From Luidia sarsii (Eukaryota > Echinodermata > Asteroidea > Paxillosida > Luidiidae), in contig OX465105.1 of assembly GCA_949987565.1 (NCBI GenBank), positions 19,527,113 through 19,591,112 of the forward strand: a DNA stretch of 64,000 nucleotides, read 5' to 3'. The notes beneath the pieces are model-generated. The model was not told the origin of the DNA, searched no databases, and saw only the letters and a list, made by a program, of their open reading frames with translations. Position 1 is the stretch's first letter. Every line of letters begins with the position of its first letter. Position numbers and translations under genes: made by a program. Positions 35,001-50,000 of this stretch are shown here, piece after piece.

Positions 35001-38000
35001 TGTACATGTACATGTACAGTAGTGTACCGTGGAGCTACATGTACACCTGTACATATACACGTATGTACTGTACATGTACATGTATGTACCGGTATGTACA
35101 TGTATGTAAATGTGTACAATGTACAGTGCATGTACATATGTACACATGTACTCATTGTACTGTACTGTACAACTGTGCCTGTACATGTACATGTGCATGT
35201 ACGGTACTGTTACTGTACAAAGTGTACATACATGTACCTGTACATGTACATACATTTGTACATGTAATTAGTCAATGAGACACTGTACACACATGTTTAC
35301 ACTAATTACAGTACATGTGTACATGTACATGTATGCTGTCCCCACTATCTGATGTGTGTGGGGAATTTTTCAAGGCGCTATTTTGTGCATGCACTCAAAG
35401 TGAAACACCCAGCAGTTTTGCGCTTTGTCATGTTGTATTCAGACTTGATGCATTTGTGTAATTGACCTAAAAATAGTATACTGTACAGTAGCTGTATGTA
35501 CAATGTATGTACATGTACAAGTGTACATGTACATGTAGGCTTTATTATGTGTGCATGTGCACAGTGCATGGCACTGTAAATAGTACTGTAGTCTGTACAG
35601 TTTTATACATGAACTGCATTTGTGTGTGTTGATGTGCATTGTATGACTATGAACCATACAATAATGTACACGTGTACATGTACCAATACATGTACATTGT
35701 ACATAATTATGTACTGTACGTACATGTACATGTACATGTACGTACTAGTACGTACAAGTACACTGTACGTGCACATACTGTACGTACACATGTACATGTA
35801 CATAACATGTGCAGACCTGACACACATGAACTCATCATACTATACATGTACACAATGTATCTTACTGACTACTAATACTATTCAATTTCAAGTACAGTAC
35901 ACTGTACACGTACAACTACAAGTGTACAAATGTACATGTGTGTGTAGGCTACATGTACATGTACAATTGTACATGTACTGTACACTGTACATGTACAATT
36001 GTACATGTACAGTACCTGTACATGCACAATGTACAATGTACATGTACATGTACATGTACATGTACATGTACATGTACATGTACATGTACAAAAATTGTAA
36101 GTCTAGAATTCCCATTACTATGTACATGTATTCACGCAGCTTCAACTGCAGAATTTATCTAGCATAGATTGCAGCAGGAAGCTAAACCTCACAAATCAGC
36201 CATTCAAAGGAAGCTGGCTGTCCTGTGCAGACAAAAAGTGCCTTGTGCTAGACTTTGCACCCCGGGCAGGTCTGTTGTACAATGTACATGTACGTGTACA
36301 TGTACTGGTAGTATTAACCTGTACACATACATGTACATGTACATGTACATGTACGTACATGTACATGTACATTGTACATGTACCGGGTACTGTACATACT
36401 GTACTTATGTACATGTACTTGTCCATGTACTGTACATGTGCAGTACCATAGTCGCATGCACAGCATTTGTACGTGTACATGTACAATACATACTGTACAT
36501 GTACATGTACACGTTACGTACAAATGTACATGTACATGTACATAGCCTTGTAAATGTATATAAATGTACATGTACATGTACACACACACACGCACACAAA
36601 ATTATTTCTGACCAGCACTCCAGCAGTACCTGCACTGTACCGGGTACACACTACACAGTGCATGCATTGTCCAAGCCCTTGATAGTTTCCAGGGTTCCAA
36701 AAATGTACACATGTAGAGGGATTTAGAGTCTGTGAAATGATTTGTCAAATTTGTGCACCAGGTTGGTTGAATCATCCGTGCTTAATTAAAAAAAAAAGGA
36801 AAAAACCTTTCAAAATGTGTCCTTGAAAATCATGCCTATTTCAAATTGAAATTTCTTCAACAATAAAGCAAAATTGTGATGTAGATTTACATGTACATGT
36901 ATGTACAGTGTATACGTACATCTACATATACTTACCTCTACACATGTACATGTACATGTACATGTACATGTACATGTACATGTAATTACATACACGTACA
37001 TTGCACTGCTTCGTGGTGCAGCTGTGCACATTTTTAATGTTGTGGCGAAACATTAACATAGAGCCTACTGACTGCTGTTCATGTATTAACTTTCAGGTTT
37101 TTATTGCAGTGCAACACATAAAAAATTGTTACAGTGCGGTACATGTTTATTTTCAAAACGTTTATTCAAAATTCGGAACTCCACGTTTTATTGGTTGAAA
37201 TTCCCACTTCCCTGGAATCTGATTTTACATTTTGGTCGCTGACAAAAATATTAATTTTCAAAAATTGGTGTTAAAAGGCACTGTTTTTTTTACAGTTTTT
37301 CTTTTGCACATATTATCGTAAAATGTTCATTATTACTTTGTGGAAAGTGAGCGAAAATTTTCCTTTCTCCAAATATATACAGGGTCTGACATTTTGATCC
37401 TAGCAGGACCTTTCTCAACGGAAGAATTTCCTTGTCTCTTTTTTTTTTTTTTTTCCAGAGACCAGCACTTGTTTTCATTTTTTACCAGACTGAGCTGTGT
37501 ATCAATTTACCATCATTATGAAATAATGTACCGCATATCCTAACAAAGGAATAGAGTTGGATGTCTACTGTAAATAAGTATCCATTATTCATCAGTGCAT
37601 GGGTACCACTTTCAACCTTTTTCCCACCCACCCACCCACCCACCCACCACCCCCCCCCCCCCTCCGCCGAAAAGTAAATGATAAAATGAAAAAAGAAGTA
37701 AAAAAAAAAAATAGAAAAAGGTGTCCTCGCTGATTCTGTCGATTTTGAAATGCCATCCTCTGAGTGGATATAAAATCCAATAATATTCATTAGGAATTAA
37801 CAACAAACGATGGAGTCACCTAGGTGTTTGGCTGGGATACACTGCTGTGGGGGGAGGTGGACGGACAAACCGAGCCATAAATTATTATAATTTCATGGCT
37901 CGGGAGACACGTAATTCAATGTGCACAACCATGCATAATTCTTTTCTCTCCCTCCTCTCTCTCTCTCTCTCCCCCTCTTTCCCCCTCTCAGCCCTCTCCC

Positions 38001-41000
38001 TCTCCCTGTCCCTCTCCCTGTCCCTCTCCCTCTCCCTCTCCCTCTCCCTCTCCCTCTCCCTCTCCCTCTCCCTCTCCCTCTCCCTCTCCCTCTCCCTCTC
38101 CCTCTCCCGCTCCCCTTCCCTCTCCCGCTCCCCCTCCCTCCCCTCTCCTCTCCCTCTCCCTCTCCCTCTCCCTCTCCCTCTCCCTCTCCCTCTCCCTCTC
38201 CCTCTCCCTCTCCCTCTCCCTCTCCCTCTCCCTCTCCCTCTCCCTCTCCCTCTCCCTCTCCCTCTCCCTCTCCCGCTCCCCTCCCCCGCTCCCCCTCCCT
38301 CCCCTCTCCCTCCCCATCTCCCTCTCCCTATCCATATCCCTCTCTCTCCCTCTCTCCCTCTCTCCCTCTCCCTCTCTCCCTCTCTCCCTCTCTCCCTCTC
38401 TCCCTCCCCCTCTCCCTATCCCTCTCTCTCCCCCTCTCCCTCCCCATCTCCCTCCCCCTCTCCCTATCCCTCTCCCTCTCTCTCTCTCCCTCTCCCTCTC
38501 TCCCTCTCTCCTTCTCCCTCTCTCCCCTCCCTCACCCTCTCTCCCTCTCTCCCCCTCCCTTTCCCTCTCCCTCTCCCTCTCCCTCTCCCTCTCCCTCTCC
38601 CTCTCCCTCTCCCTCTCCCTCTCCCTCTCTCCCTCTCCCCCTCCCTCTCCCTCTCCCTCTCCCTCTCCCTCTCCCTCTCCCTCTCCCTCTCCCTCTCCCT
38701 CTCTCCCTCTCCCTCTCCCACTCTCCCTCTCTCCCTCTCCCTCTCCCTCTCCCTCTCCCTCTCCCTCTCCCTCTCCCTCTCCCTCTCCCACTCTCCCTCT
38801 CTCCCTCTCCCTCTCCCTCTCCCTCTCCCTATCCCTCTCCCTATCCCTCTCCCTCTCTCCCTCTCTCCCTCTCTCCCTCTCCCTCCCCCTCTCCCTATCC
38901 CTCTCCCTCTCTCCCTCTCCCTCTCCCTCTCCATCTCCCTATCCCTCTCCCTCTCCCTCTCCCTCCCTCTCTCCCTCCCAACCTCCCCCATTGTATAAGG
39001 GCTCCAGGTGCATGTACATGTAGGCTAAGGCCTCTTAGGGTTGCCCACATATCTAATGACTCTAAACCCTCATAAATTATGCCCACGCTGCTTTCTGCTG
39101 CATTTAGCAGCTGACCTGGGCAATTTTATTATCTACATGTAGTCACTCTGCCACTACCCTGGAGCACACGCAGTGCAGCATAGACTACAATATCAGTTGA
39201 CAACGCACATGTACACATGTGCTTGCAATTTTTGGGGCACCATTTTATTTTATTATTATTCATATACTACCCAAGCATACAATTCTTGAGAGAGGAATTC
39301 CTGGAACTTTATTTTGATCCTGGTCAGAATGTATCAAATTATTGATTTGTTTTTCATTATCATTTAAGTTGAGCAAATATATGCATTTATTTTTTTTATG
39401 CAAAAATTGCATTTCTCTCAAATTTAGTTTTCAGCGTGTACAGTGAAACAGAGCATATACATGTACAGTGTACATGTACATGTAGTACAGTATGCAGCTC
39501 AGGATGAAATGCTTTGAATGTACAATGTACATGCACACATGTACATGTGCATGTACATGTACATGTACGTACATTTGCATGTAAGTGGAAGGTTTGTGGT
39601 GACACCATGTAACACTTCTCTTTCAAGGAGTGTGGCTCTGAAAAGAGCTGACCAGTACATATACATGTACATGGCTGTATGTAGCTCAATGTTTTGGGTA
39701 GTGTGTACTAGATGTACATGTGTACATGTACATGTACAGTACATGTACTCTGCCTATTGTCAGGAGACTGCTTGATTCAAACAATTTCATCGGTGTTTAT
39801 AATTTACCTGTACATGTACCGGGGTACCTGCTGTTTCCTGACGATGGGCTGTGTACGCACTACCTAAAATGTTGAGTAACCGGCTCTTTTCAGAGCCACA
39901 CTCTTTGTTAAAAGAGAAGTGCTACAGTACATGGTGTCACTACTAACCTTCCACTTACATGTACATGTACATGTAGTAATTCCAACCTCCATGGTACAAT
40001 GTATTTCCACCATGCAAACCTTCAAGTCTTATCCAGTTTGTTTCTGCATTGGAGAAAGGTCCTACCAGCACTGTAACATCTGGTCCTCTCTGAATTGTAT
40101 AATTTTGGGCCACTCCGTAAGCCAACATGTTACATTTTTTACCGCACCAGTTTAAATGTACAGTATTCATGTACACATGAATGTGGTTTTCATGAGCATA
40201 CACATGTACATGTAGGTCACGCACAGCAAGCGCGAAGTGCACATTCGGGTACATTGTACATGTACTACTCATGCTTGCGCTGTAGCATGTGTACATGTAC
40301 ATACTGTACAGTATATGCCAGTGTTCAAGTTGCGATTACATCTAGTCTCTTATGGGAGCCCTGTAAAAGCCCAGAAGCTCAGGCCTTCGGCATGCCTGCC
40401 CCACTGCCTGGAGGAAGTCCATTGTATAAGGCAGCGGTAGCCGTTAGCACTACATGCATGCCGTAACTTCCGGAGGTTTGAGCGGGGCAGTGTTGTGGGG
40501 TTTGATAAGAGACATGGCCACATGGCTCTCCCGCCCCTGCGGACTCAGATTGGCCGAACTTCTCCTTGAGCAGAAATCATGTGATCTAATTGCAACAATG
40601 TACTTCCTGTGTGCTTCCTCTCACCCCCCCCCCCCAAAAAAAAAATGGAGAAGACCCGCCCAAAAAAATCATACACAGGTAAAATTCACTTGAATTACCT
40701 TCCCACCAAGTTGCAATGTCCATGAATTTCTCCATGCTTTTTACAGGCTTAGTCTACATTGTACATCAGCCAATTGTATTTACTCTATGTACATGTATGT
40801 CACTTTTGGAGGTGGTTGTGTATCAGAGCAAAGAGCAGACTGCAGTGCAGAATACAAATAAACAAATAAATGATCATTCAAACAACCAACAAACGTTTAT
40901 ACTTTATTCAAACAAACAAATTAATGAATTGAAAAATTGGCAAAGAAAATGTTGACTGGACCGGGCCTTGAACCCAAGACCTCTGGATTACATGTAACTT

Positions 41001-44000
41001 TACATGTACCAGTGCTCTTCCATCTGAGCTACACTGTACATTGTACATGTATCCAGCCCACTAAGATGGTGGCCTCCCAAATAGTCAACTACATGTAGTC
41101 TTTGTTTCAACAAATTAATGGATGAATTTTGATGAATTTGCCTTGATTTTACAAATAAAGGAAAAACTGTCTTGGAACTAACAACATTTTTGTGAGAAGC
41201 TGCCAAATCAGTTTTTGACTCGGGACTTGAACCCAAGACCACTGGTTTTGTGTACCAGCGCTCTTACCATCTGAACTATAGTACATTATCCAGCCTTTAG
41301 ATGGCGGCCTTCCCAGATAGTCTTTTCCAATTTTTTGTTTCTGCGTGATTGCTGGCCGGATTATTTATCTTGAATTTCTTTTCCCCCCTTTCTCTCCTTG
41401 CCTCGTCTGCAGGGTAAATTGGCCCAGCTGTTTGGTCGTCAGCTAGCCATCAAGCAACGGGTGAAGAACAATGGCTACCCCTTGGACAATGAACTCAACC
41501 AGTTCCCCAACGTCCGACAATGGATGCATGTGCTGGATATCCCCAAAAATTCCAGAGAGGTACATGTAACACCCCCCCAAAAAAAAAAAAAAAAAATTAT
41601 CATCATTCTTACCCTTAGTTATGTCGAGCACAAACTTTATTCAGCCTTACACACTCTTTGAGATTGCACAAGGTCCCTTGCACAAACTTTGGGGATAGAC
41701 CTGTATACCCAAACACTAAACCTTATCGTAACCCTCACATTATTGGGCAGATTTCCAGCATTGTCCAGAAAACACTCATACATGAAGTCAAAAAATGTAC
41801 ATGTACATTGCATAATCAATTTTGATTTGAAAAAAAAATGGTCCAAGAAGCATTATAGGGAATAGCAGAAGGCTAGATGTTACTGTGTTTAAGTTGTAAA
41901 AGTAGGTTTCATTTGGTTTAAGGTTTATTTGTTGCATGGAAGGGTTTGTCAAGACATGTACATGTACATGTACATGCAAGTTGTTTTGTCGCCGGCAGTC
42001 AAAAGGTGAGGAAAGCGGTTGACATTTTATGCAAGGCCAAAACAAACGTCACTCCTTAACGTCACGTGTCAGCCATGATCCATTCCTATCCTAGCTCCTG
42101 AAAAGAAAAAAAACACCTCCCCCCAAAAAAAAACCCCAAACCCCACCTCTGTGTGTGGTGGTACATGTACACACACGTACTTCAGCGTAACAGTTGCGTA
42201 AAAAGCTACGCAATTCAAGTGAATTACAACCCCCTTACCAACTCTCCCCCCCCCCTTCCCCCCTCCCCCGAAAACCAATCCGACAACGTCTGATAAACAC
42301 ACGTCATTGCCCGGCTCAGAGCAATGTGTCCCTGTCTCTGTTTTTTTGTTTTTGAAACAAGGCTGTTTTCCCCCCTTCCCATCCCGGTAGCATTTTACGT
42401 AGATGTACATACATATATCTGTCTATTCCAGCTTTGAATCTGGGCCAATTTAGGGGGCAATTTTCATCTGTTAAAGGGATTCCCTCGGCCGTCCGAGGGA
42501 CTAGAAATGTCAGCTGGAGGTTTGGATTTGGTGACCGGGGAGATAGAGAGATAGTCCTTCCCCCCTTCCTCTCTCCCTTTGGGCCCCTAGACTTGTCAAA
42601 GTCCACCAGCGGAGTCGTTTTGATTCTCCGTCCATTAGTACATGGCACGCTGACCTTGGGTTTGGTTTGCGCAGCTCAAAACTCTAAGTAAACCCAAACA
42701 TCTTAAAGGTACATGTACTCTGTATGAGATGTAAGCTTTTGTAGCACTGGCGATGTTAGATGCAATGCACACTACATGTATAGGCCTACATGTACATGTG
42801 CAGTTGTGCACCTATACTACATGTACAATGTATACGCGGTATATCTGTATTCAGGGATGTACATGTACATGTATGTAAGACTTCCGGAAATTTCTTGATT
42901 TCCGGAAATGGTGTGATTTTATTCTTATTTATTTATTTATATTTGGTTTTTGGTTAAACAGGTACATGTATCTGAAGCTGCTCATTTTTATCTGTTAAAA
43001 TCCTAAACACGGAAGGGTGTCTGCAGACTTTGCACCCCTGCCGTGAATCGCTCGGTCGCATAAGCGTTCACTCGCAGTTGCATCTCTCAGTCACGTAAGC
43101 GCTCACTCGCAGTCGCACAATTGATTGGCCTTCAGTGATTTTCAGGAACTGACTTTGTGGGTCACTTACATCCCTGTAGTATGTACTGTACATGTACATA
43201 TACATCCCTGTGTATTTTATACTTTGACATGTGTACATACCATACATGTACTGTACTATAAGAGTAAGTGTCCCTTTAAAAGCCTGCACTATAGACAGCT
43301 TCAGGCATGATGAGCTTTGCAGATTGCCGCGGTACGGGGCACTTCTTTCAGTCGGCGGGGAGAGGACTGGAATGCCAGTCTAGGCCCGCCAGTGACGCAC
43401 ACAGACGCAAGTTGGCGGTTTTATATTTTGCTCCCATCTCCCACTGCCGCAGCCGCCACCGTTGTCGACGGCAACGGGATGGGAGGGAGGGGGGGAAAGA
43501 CCCAAAACGAGGGCCCCTGGTCCAGTCTTATGGGTCCCTGACCTTTTTTGTACGTACATGTACATGTACATGTACGTAATTACCCCCTACTCCAGATTGC
43601 AGCGGTGTGCGTACACATATGCAAAGTGAATGTGTTATGGATGCTACGTGTATGACATGCAGTACAAAACTACATGTACAGTACATTTACTGTACTAAAC
43701 ATACAGTACATGTACAGTGTACATGTTGTTAATGTGCATTTACAATGCACATGTAGAGTACATGTACACATGTACAACATGCACCATATGTGCATGAATG
43801 TACTGGACTCAAACGTAACTTCTTCTTTTTTCTGCTGGCCAGCTGGGCCATTATTCTGCAATTTTCAACTGGCCTTCCATTTGTTTGTCAATTACCCTGC
43901 ATATTGAGCTTGTATAATACAGGTACACCAACAAATGTAGGCCCAATCATGTACATGTACAGTGTACATGTATGGTATAGTACATTGTATTGTACAGTAC

Positions 44001-47000
44001 ATGTACATACATGTACAGTACATTTACAGCTAACTTGTACTGTACAGTAATGTGTACATACATGTACGTGTACATATTTACAATGTGTGAACATCATGTT
44101 AACATACATGTACTGTACTCTGTTCATGTACATGTACATTGTACAGGTGTGTACCGGTATATGTACTTGTACTCTGTACATGTAAACTGTACTTTATATT
44201 CATGTGCTACATGTACCTTGCAGTGGCATATGTTTCTGTCAATGTTCAATAGCATACAGCTGTAGCTGCCAACCGATCTTAAAGGAAACTAGGAATGCTA
44301 AAAAAAGAGGAATCACAGAACAAACTATATGTACATAGGAATACATGTGTATTTCCAAGTAAAAAATCGGAATCTGGTGTCGAGAGCTTGTAAACAGTTA
44401 TACGTTTTTACCCCAAAAAGAGGAATGTTCCTCCAAAAATAGGAATGGTTGGCAGCTATGCAATAGGTTCAAGTGCATGGGGGTGCCTTTCAACGTCTCT
44501 GTCTACACCGTATTAATGAATGCTCATTTATCTCAGGCAGGGCAAGGAGGCCCCATGTATGGAGTATGGAGTATGGAGTGCAGCCCTGAAAGAAAAATCT
44601 GATTTTGTTTTGTTTTTCCTCGCCACGACAGAAAATGTTGGAGAAGGTGCAGGACTTGTCGTTGCTGCTGGAGATGACTTGCCTGGACATTAAGTCGCTG
44701 GCCTCGCACTGCGACTGCGAAGAGAAGACGGCCAAGCGTCTATCAGCAGCAAGCAAGAACATCAAGAAAGCGTACAAAGGTACGGACAAAGACAGACTGG
44801 GTTCCTCCTCAGCTTTTTGGGGGGATCGTTTTCGATGGGCCAGCCGGCCTACCGGACTCAGATTTTACCTCTCCCGCCAAATCTCCGATGGAGAGACTTG
44901 TTGCTAGAATGTTTTGTTCTGCCCCTCTAGGCAAAAGCTTGTCACAAATAGCCACAAAAAGCAGTTTGGAGATTTTTTGGTTGCCAACTGGTTAGCCAGT
45001 TTAGGATGGCCCTCCAAAACCATACCTCTGTCTCAAAGAAGCACCTCACGGGGAAGTTCCCAGCAAACCCCCAGCTTTCACATCACTGTCTCTCTCCCTT
45101 CACCTCTCTCTCTCTCTCCACCTCTCTCTCTCTCTCTCCACCTCTCTCTCTCTCTCTCCACCCCTCTCTCTTTCCACCTCTATCTATCTATCTATATATC
45201 TATCTCCACCTCTCTCTCTCCACCTCTCTCTCCACCTCTCCACCTCTCTTTCCCTCCATCTCTCTTTCCACCTCTCTCTTTCCCTCCATCTCTCTCTGTC
45301 CACTCCTCTCTCTCCACCTCTCTCCGCCTCTCTCTTTCCCTCCATCTCTCTGTCCACCCCTCTCTCTCCACCTCTCTCCCTCCATCTCTCTCCCTCCATA
45401 TCTCTCTCTCCACCTCTCTCTCTCCACCTCTCTCTCTCTCCCTCTCCCCACCTCTCTCTTTCCCTCCATCTCTCTCTGTCCACCCCTCTCTGTCCACCTC
45501 TCTCTCTCTCCACCTCTCTCTCCCTCTCCCCACCTCTCTCTCCCTCAATCTCTCTCTGTCCACCCCTCTCTATCCACCTCTCTCTCCCTCTCTCCACCTC
45601 TCTCTCCCTCCATCTCTCTCTGTCCACCCCTCTCTCTCTCCACCTCTCTCTCTCAACCTCTCTCTCCCTCTCTCCACCTCTCTCTCCCTCTCTCCACCTC
45701 TCTCTCCCTCAATCTCTCTCTGTCCACCCCTCTCTCTCCACCTCTCTCTCCCTCTCTCTACCTCTCTCTCTCTCCCTCCATCTCTCTCTGTCTACCCCTC
45801 TCTGTCCACCTCTCTCTCTCTCCACCTCTCTCTCCCTCTCTCTACCTCTCTCTCTCCCTCCATCTCTCTCTGTCCACCCCTCTCTGTCCACCCCTCTCTC
45901 TCCACCTCTCTCTCCTCTCTCTCTCCCTCCATCTCTCTCTGTCCACCCCTCTCTCTCCACCTCTCTCTCCCTCTCTCCACCTCTCTCTCCCTCCATCTCT
46001 CTCTGTCCACCCCTCTCTCTCTCTCCACCTCTCTCTCTCTCCACCTCTCTCTCCCTCTCTCCACCTCTCTCTCCCTCCATCTCTCTCTGTCCACCCCTCT
46101 CTCTCTCTCCACCTCTCTCTCTCAACCTCTCTCTCCCTCTCTCCACCTCTCTCTCCCTCTCTCCACCTCTCTCTCCCTCAATCTACCTCTCTCTCTCCCT
46201 CCATCTCTCTCTGTCCACCCCTCTCTCTCTCCACCTCTCTCTCCCTCTCTCCACTTCTCTATCTCCCTCCATCTCTCTCTGTCCATCCCTCTCTCTCTCC
46301 ACCTCTCTCTCTCTCCACCTCTCTCTCCATCTCTCCACCTCTCTCTCTCCCTCCTCTCTCTGTCCGTCCTTCTCTCTCACTTTCCATCTGTCTCTCCCTC
46401 CACAGTTCAGCTGTATGGCACCACATGCTCCACCAACATCAAGGACGTGTCAGACAGGGAGCCCACGGACGACACCAGCTCCAGCGCCTACAACAGCCCC
46501 GAGAGCACCAGCCCCTGCCAGATGCAGACCTCCTCCTCCTCCGTCTGCTCAGGTTCCTCCTCCTCAGAGGCGCCCCCGACCGGCGGGGGAGGCGGCGGAG
46601 GAGGAGGACTCGGCCTGCCCCCGCCCCTAACCCCGCCCCCCTTCATGATCGAGCCCCACCCGCGCAACGTCTACACGGTCACCCCGCCCCAGACGCCCAG
46701 CCAGCGGCCCAAGAGCCGGACCCGGGGCACGCCGCCGCCCAACAAGCGGCTGATCACCGTCAACCTGCCGGTGCCGGAGACCCAGCTCAAGCGCAGCAAG
46801 TCCACCGAGGCCTCCCTGCCGCACCGAGTGGACCTCGAGACGTCTGCCGGCGGCTCCCTGTCCAGGTGAGAGTTCACAAAGAGCAGCCCGCATCAGAAAA
46901 TGGAAACAAAATAAATATCAGAAAATGGTAGGTAAAAAAAAAATGGTAAAAAAAAGAAAACAGAAAATGGTAAAACAAATTCAGACAATGGTAAAAAAAA

Positions 47001-50000
47001 AATGGTAAAAAAAATAATCAGAAAATGGTAAAAAAAAAAATAGAAAATGTTTTACAAAAACACCCCACATCAGAAAATGAAAAAAAAAAAACCAGAAAAT
47101 GTTTTTAAAAAAGGTAAAAAAAAAAACAGAAAATGGTAAAACAAATTCAGAAAATGGTAAAAACAAAAAAATTAGATAATGGTAAACAAAAACAAATTAC
47201 CGGTAGAATGTTTTGCATAAAAACACCCCACATCAGAAAAATGTTTAAACAAAAAATGCATCAGAAAATAGTACCAAAAAAACACATCGGAAAATGGATA
47301 AAACAAATCTGTATCAGAAAATTAATACAAAAATATATAAGTCGTATCATAAAATATATTTTTTTTAAATCAGGAAATATTTTTTAAAAAGATGATAAAA
47401 AACGATCGCAAAAGCAGCCCTCTCCTCAACCAACACCCCCGCTCTAAAGAATCGTCAAGAAAACACCCCACACCAGAAAATGTTGACAATGATCAAATGG
47501 TAAACCTAGGCAATGACCAAGAATATACTAAGACAGTGACCAGGGGGCACCAAGGAAATGACTAGGTGCACCAGAAAACATTGATTTGGAATATTGACTT
47601 CTTCTTTTTTCTTCTCTTTTTTTGTGTGTACAGAATGCGAGGAAGTCGGATTCCAGCAGTCTTGAAAAAGCAGAGCTCTGGAGGAAGCTGCGAGGCCTAC
47701 CTCAACTACTCGCGCCGCTTCTCGGAGGACTCGGGCGACAGTCGGCACATGTCGCCCCAGAAGGGCTCCCCCGGCCGCTTCAACTTGGTCTCGGCATTTG
47801 AGTCGGGCAAAGCCAGTGAGTCCACAATCTGTTATCTAGGCTTGGGCTTGTTTCTTGTTGTTGTCTGACATTGTCTGTTTGATTTTTGTCTGCATGTTGG
47901 AAGCATGGTTGATTTCACCCAAGCAATGATTTTTTTGGGGCTTTCACTTTTGGCAATGATGTCATGTTAGCAATGATTTTTAATGCGGTCAATGCTTAAC
48001 TGCTTCTGACTGGTGCCCCTCCCCCCCAAAAAATATCCACCCAACACCAGGAAGAATTGTAGCTTGAAAATTATCGTTCCTCTTTAAAGGCCCAATACAA
48101 CATTGGGAAGATCGGAAAACATCGATGTCCACAGATTAACTTCCAATTTACACAGTTTGTAGATGGTCATGACAGAATCCTCATGTTGAAATCTTACGTT
48201 CTGGGATGCTGTGCTTCCCTAGAAATCTTCACTCAAACATCGACAAATAGTTTATTACTCACAAGGCATAAACTTTTTCTTACACTACAGAATGGTGCAA
48301 AAACTGTGACTTTTTTTACCTTTTTCTACTTTCTCAGATCACCATATGAGCTAAAACCTTCGCAGGATTGCTTTTTTGGGATGTTTAATGGTTTAACACA
48401 AACTGTGGCAATCTTTTGACCTTTACCAATGTTGTATTGGGCCTTTAATGAAAAGAGAGGAAAGAAAATAGGGAAAGTCCCCAAAAATTAAGTCCGTTTG
48501 AGAAAGCGTGCTAAAGTGTTCAGATTTCATGGCTGCGTTCCAAAGCTCTGGCTCTGGCTCTGGCTCTGACTCTGGCTCTGGCAGTCAATAATACACCTAC
48601 CTATATGCAGCTGAAGCCACTGACTGCAGCCACTTCCAATAGACTTGTGCGTCATTTGTAGCTGCATCCAAGAGGCTTGCGGCGCTGCGTGGTAAACCCC
48701 CGAGGTCTGGTACCCAGACTCTTTTCTGCATGCTCGCATGCTCTGTGGTCCCTTGTCGCCATACCATTTTGGCCCTGTTTTTCAACCAAAAGGGGAACTT
48801 TGTGTGAAACCAGTCTCATTGAACAAAGTGAATGTCCTGCGGAATGTTCTGTTGCTTTTCCTGCTTGGAAGCCTGCCAGCTTTTGTTTGAAAATTCTTTT
48901 TTTAGCTGGAAATGAAATTCCACTAAACATGTACTTGTGCATAGTCTCTAACTGCTGTGTAACACTATCTCCGTGTTCAGATTATATCTGGTGGAACAAA
49001 AATAGTTGTATTTCTGTTGTTTTTTCCTCTGCTTTTCCTCCTTTGCAAGTTTGCATGCACTAATCATGATACTTTCACCTCCGTTCCACTTACCTTTTTG
49101 TCCTTTTTCATCATGACCACTCCCATCTAGAGCCAAAATACTTGGCAATGATGAGCTACATGTAAATTAACAGTAACAGAGCAAAATGAAGCCAATAGTC
49201 TATCAGTACAGATGCTGGAATTTCTCCTCACAAGTGTATGACTAATAAGACTACCGGTCTGAGTTTCTGAAGACGTTACTGAAAGTTCCAATACTTGTAC
49301 GAGGAAATACGCTTGATACAAGCTTTTGAATTGGTACCATGTGCTTTGCCTGTACCACAACACCTCTCTCTGTTTTTTCATTTCAAATTTTACACTTTTC
49401 AGCTAGTCCTTCTTTGCATAAAAGCGATTATCGCAAGAAACAAACAAAAAACCCTACTGTTTATTATTGTGAACAGTAGTTGCATGCGTTATATGTAATA
49501 CGAAAAATTATAGTGGGACAACTTGGCATTTGACAATCCATAAGCAATTCAAATTAGTTTGCTCTGTATTCTAACCCATTGCTTCAACCTGTCCTGAGAA
49601 ACAGGGGTGTGTTTTGACAGTCTAAACCAAGAAAGAATTTGGTTATACTCCGTTTGGGAATTTCTTCACTTCAGCACCCAGGTATCAACCCTAAACTTAC
49701 TGAAAAAGACAAAGACCCAGTCTGAGAAAATTGCCGCAAAATGGCGATCAGACCACTTCTTGGCTTTTGACAGCCAAAACGCAACCCCGTGTGTAGTAGA
49801 TGCCTCTGTTTGAAATGCGTCGTGGGACAGAAAGCCAGTTGGAGCGGCGCCTCTGTCCCACGATGCATTGCTAGACGGGAACACCGAAGGCGCCCGCTCT
49901 CGCAGAACACGATCTACCATGAAGAGCTTGTCAGAGGGCACCATTATTAGAGCCGACGACGCGACGCTCAGCCTCTAGCCATGGAAATCTGGGGAAACAC

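Noticed and set aside
37847..38998. 383-codon open frame rich in Leu, Ser and Pro
   Set aside because: It is a translation of the CTCCCT microsatellite; every frame of such a tract stays open and there is no splice or family evidence.
43330..43580. GC-richer stretch in KSR intron 2 considered as a missed exon
   Set aside because: Exons 2 and 3 join in phase 0 and match CA1 continuously; the stretch has no frame with suitable splice sites or homology.
44914..46405. Upstream part of a 651-codon frame that runs into KSR exon 4
   Set aside because: The codons before 46406 come from the CT minisatellite; a proper acceptor AG at 46404-46405 and phase agreement with exon 3 show that coding starts at 46406.
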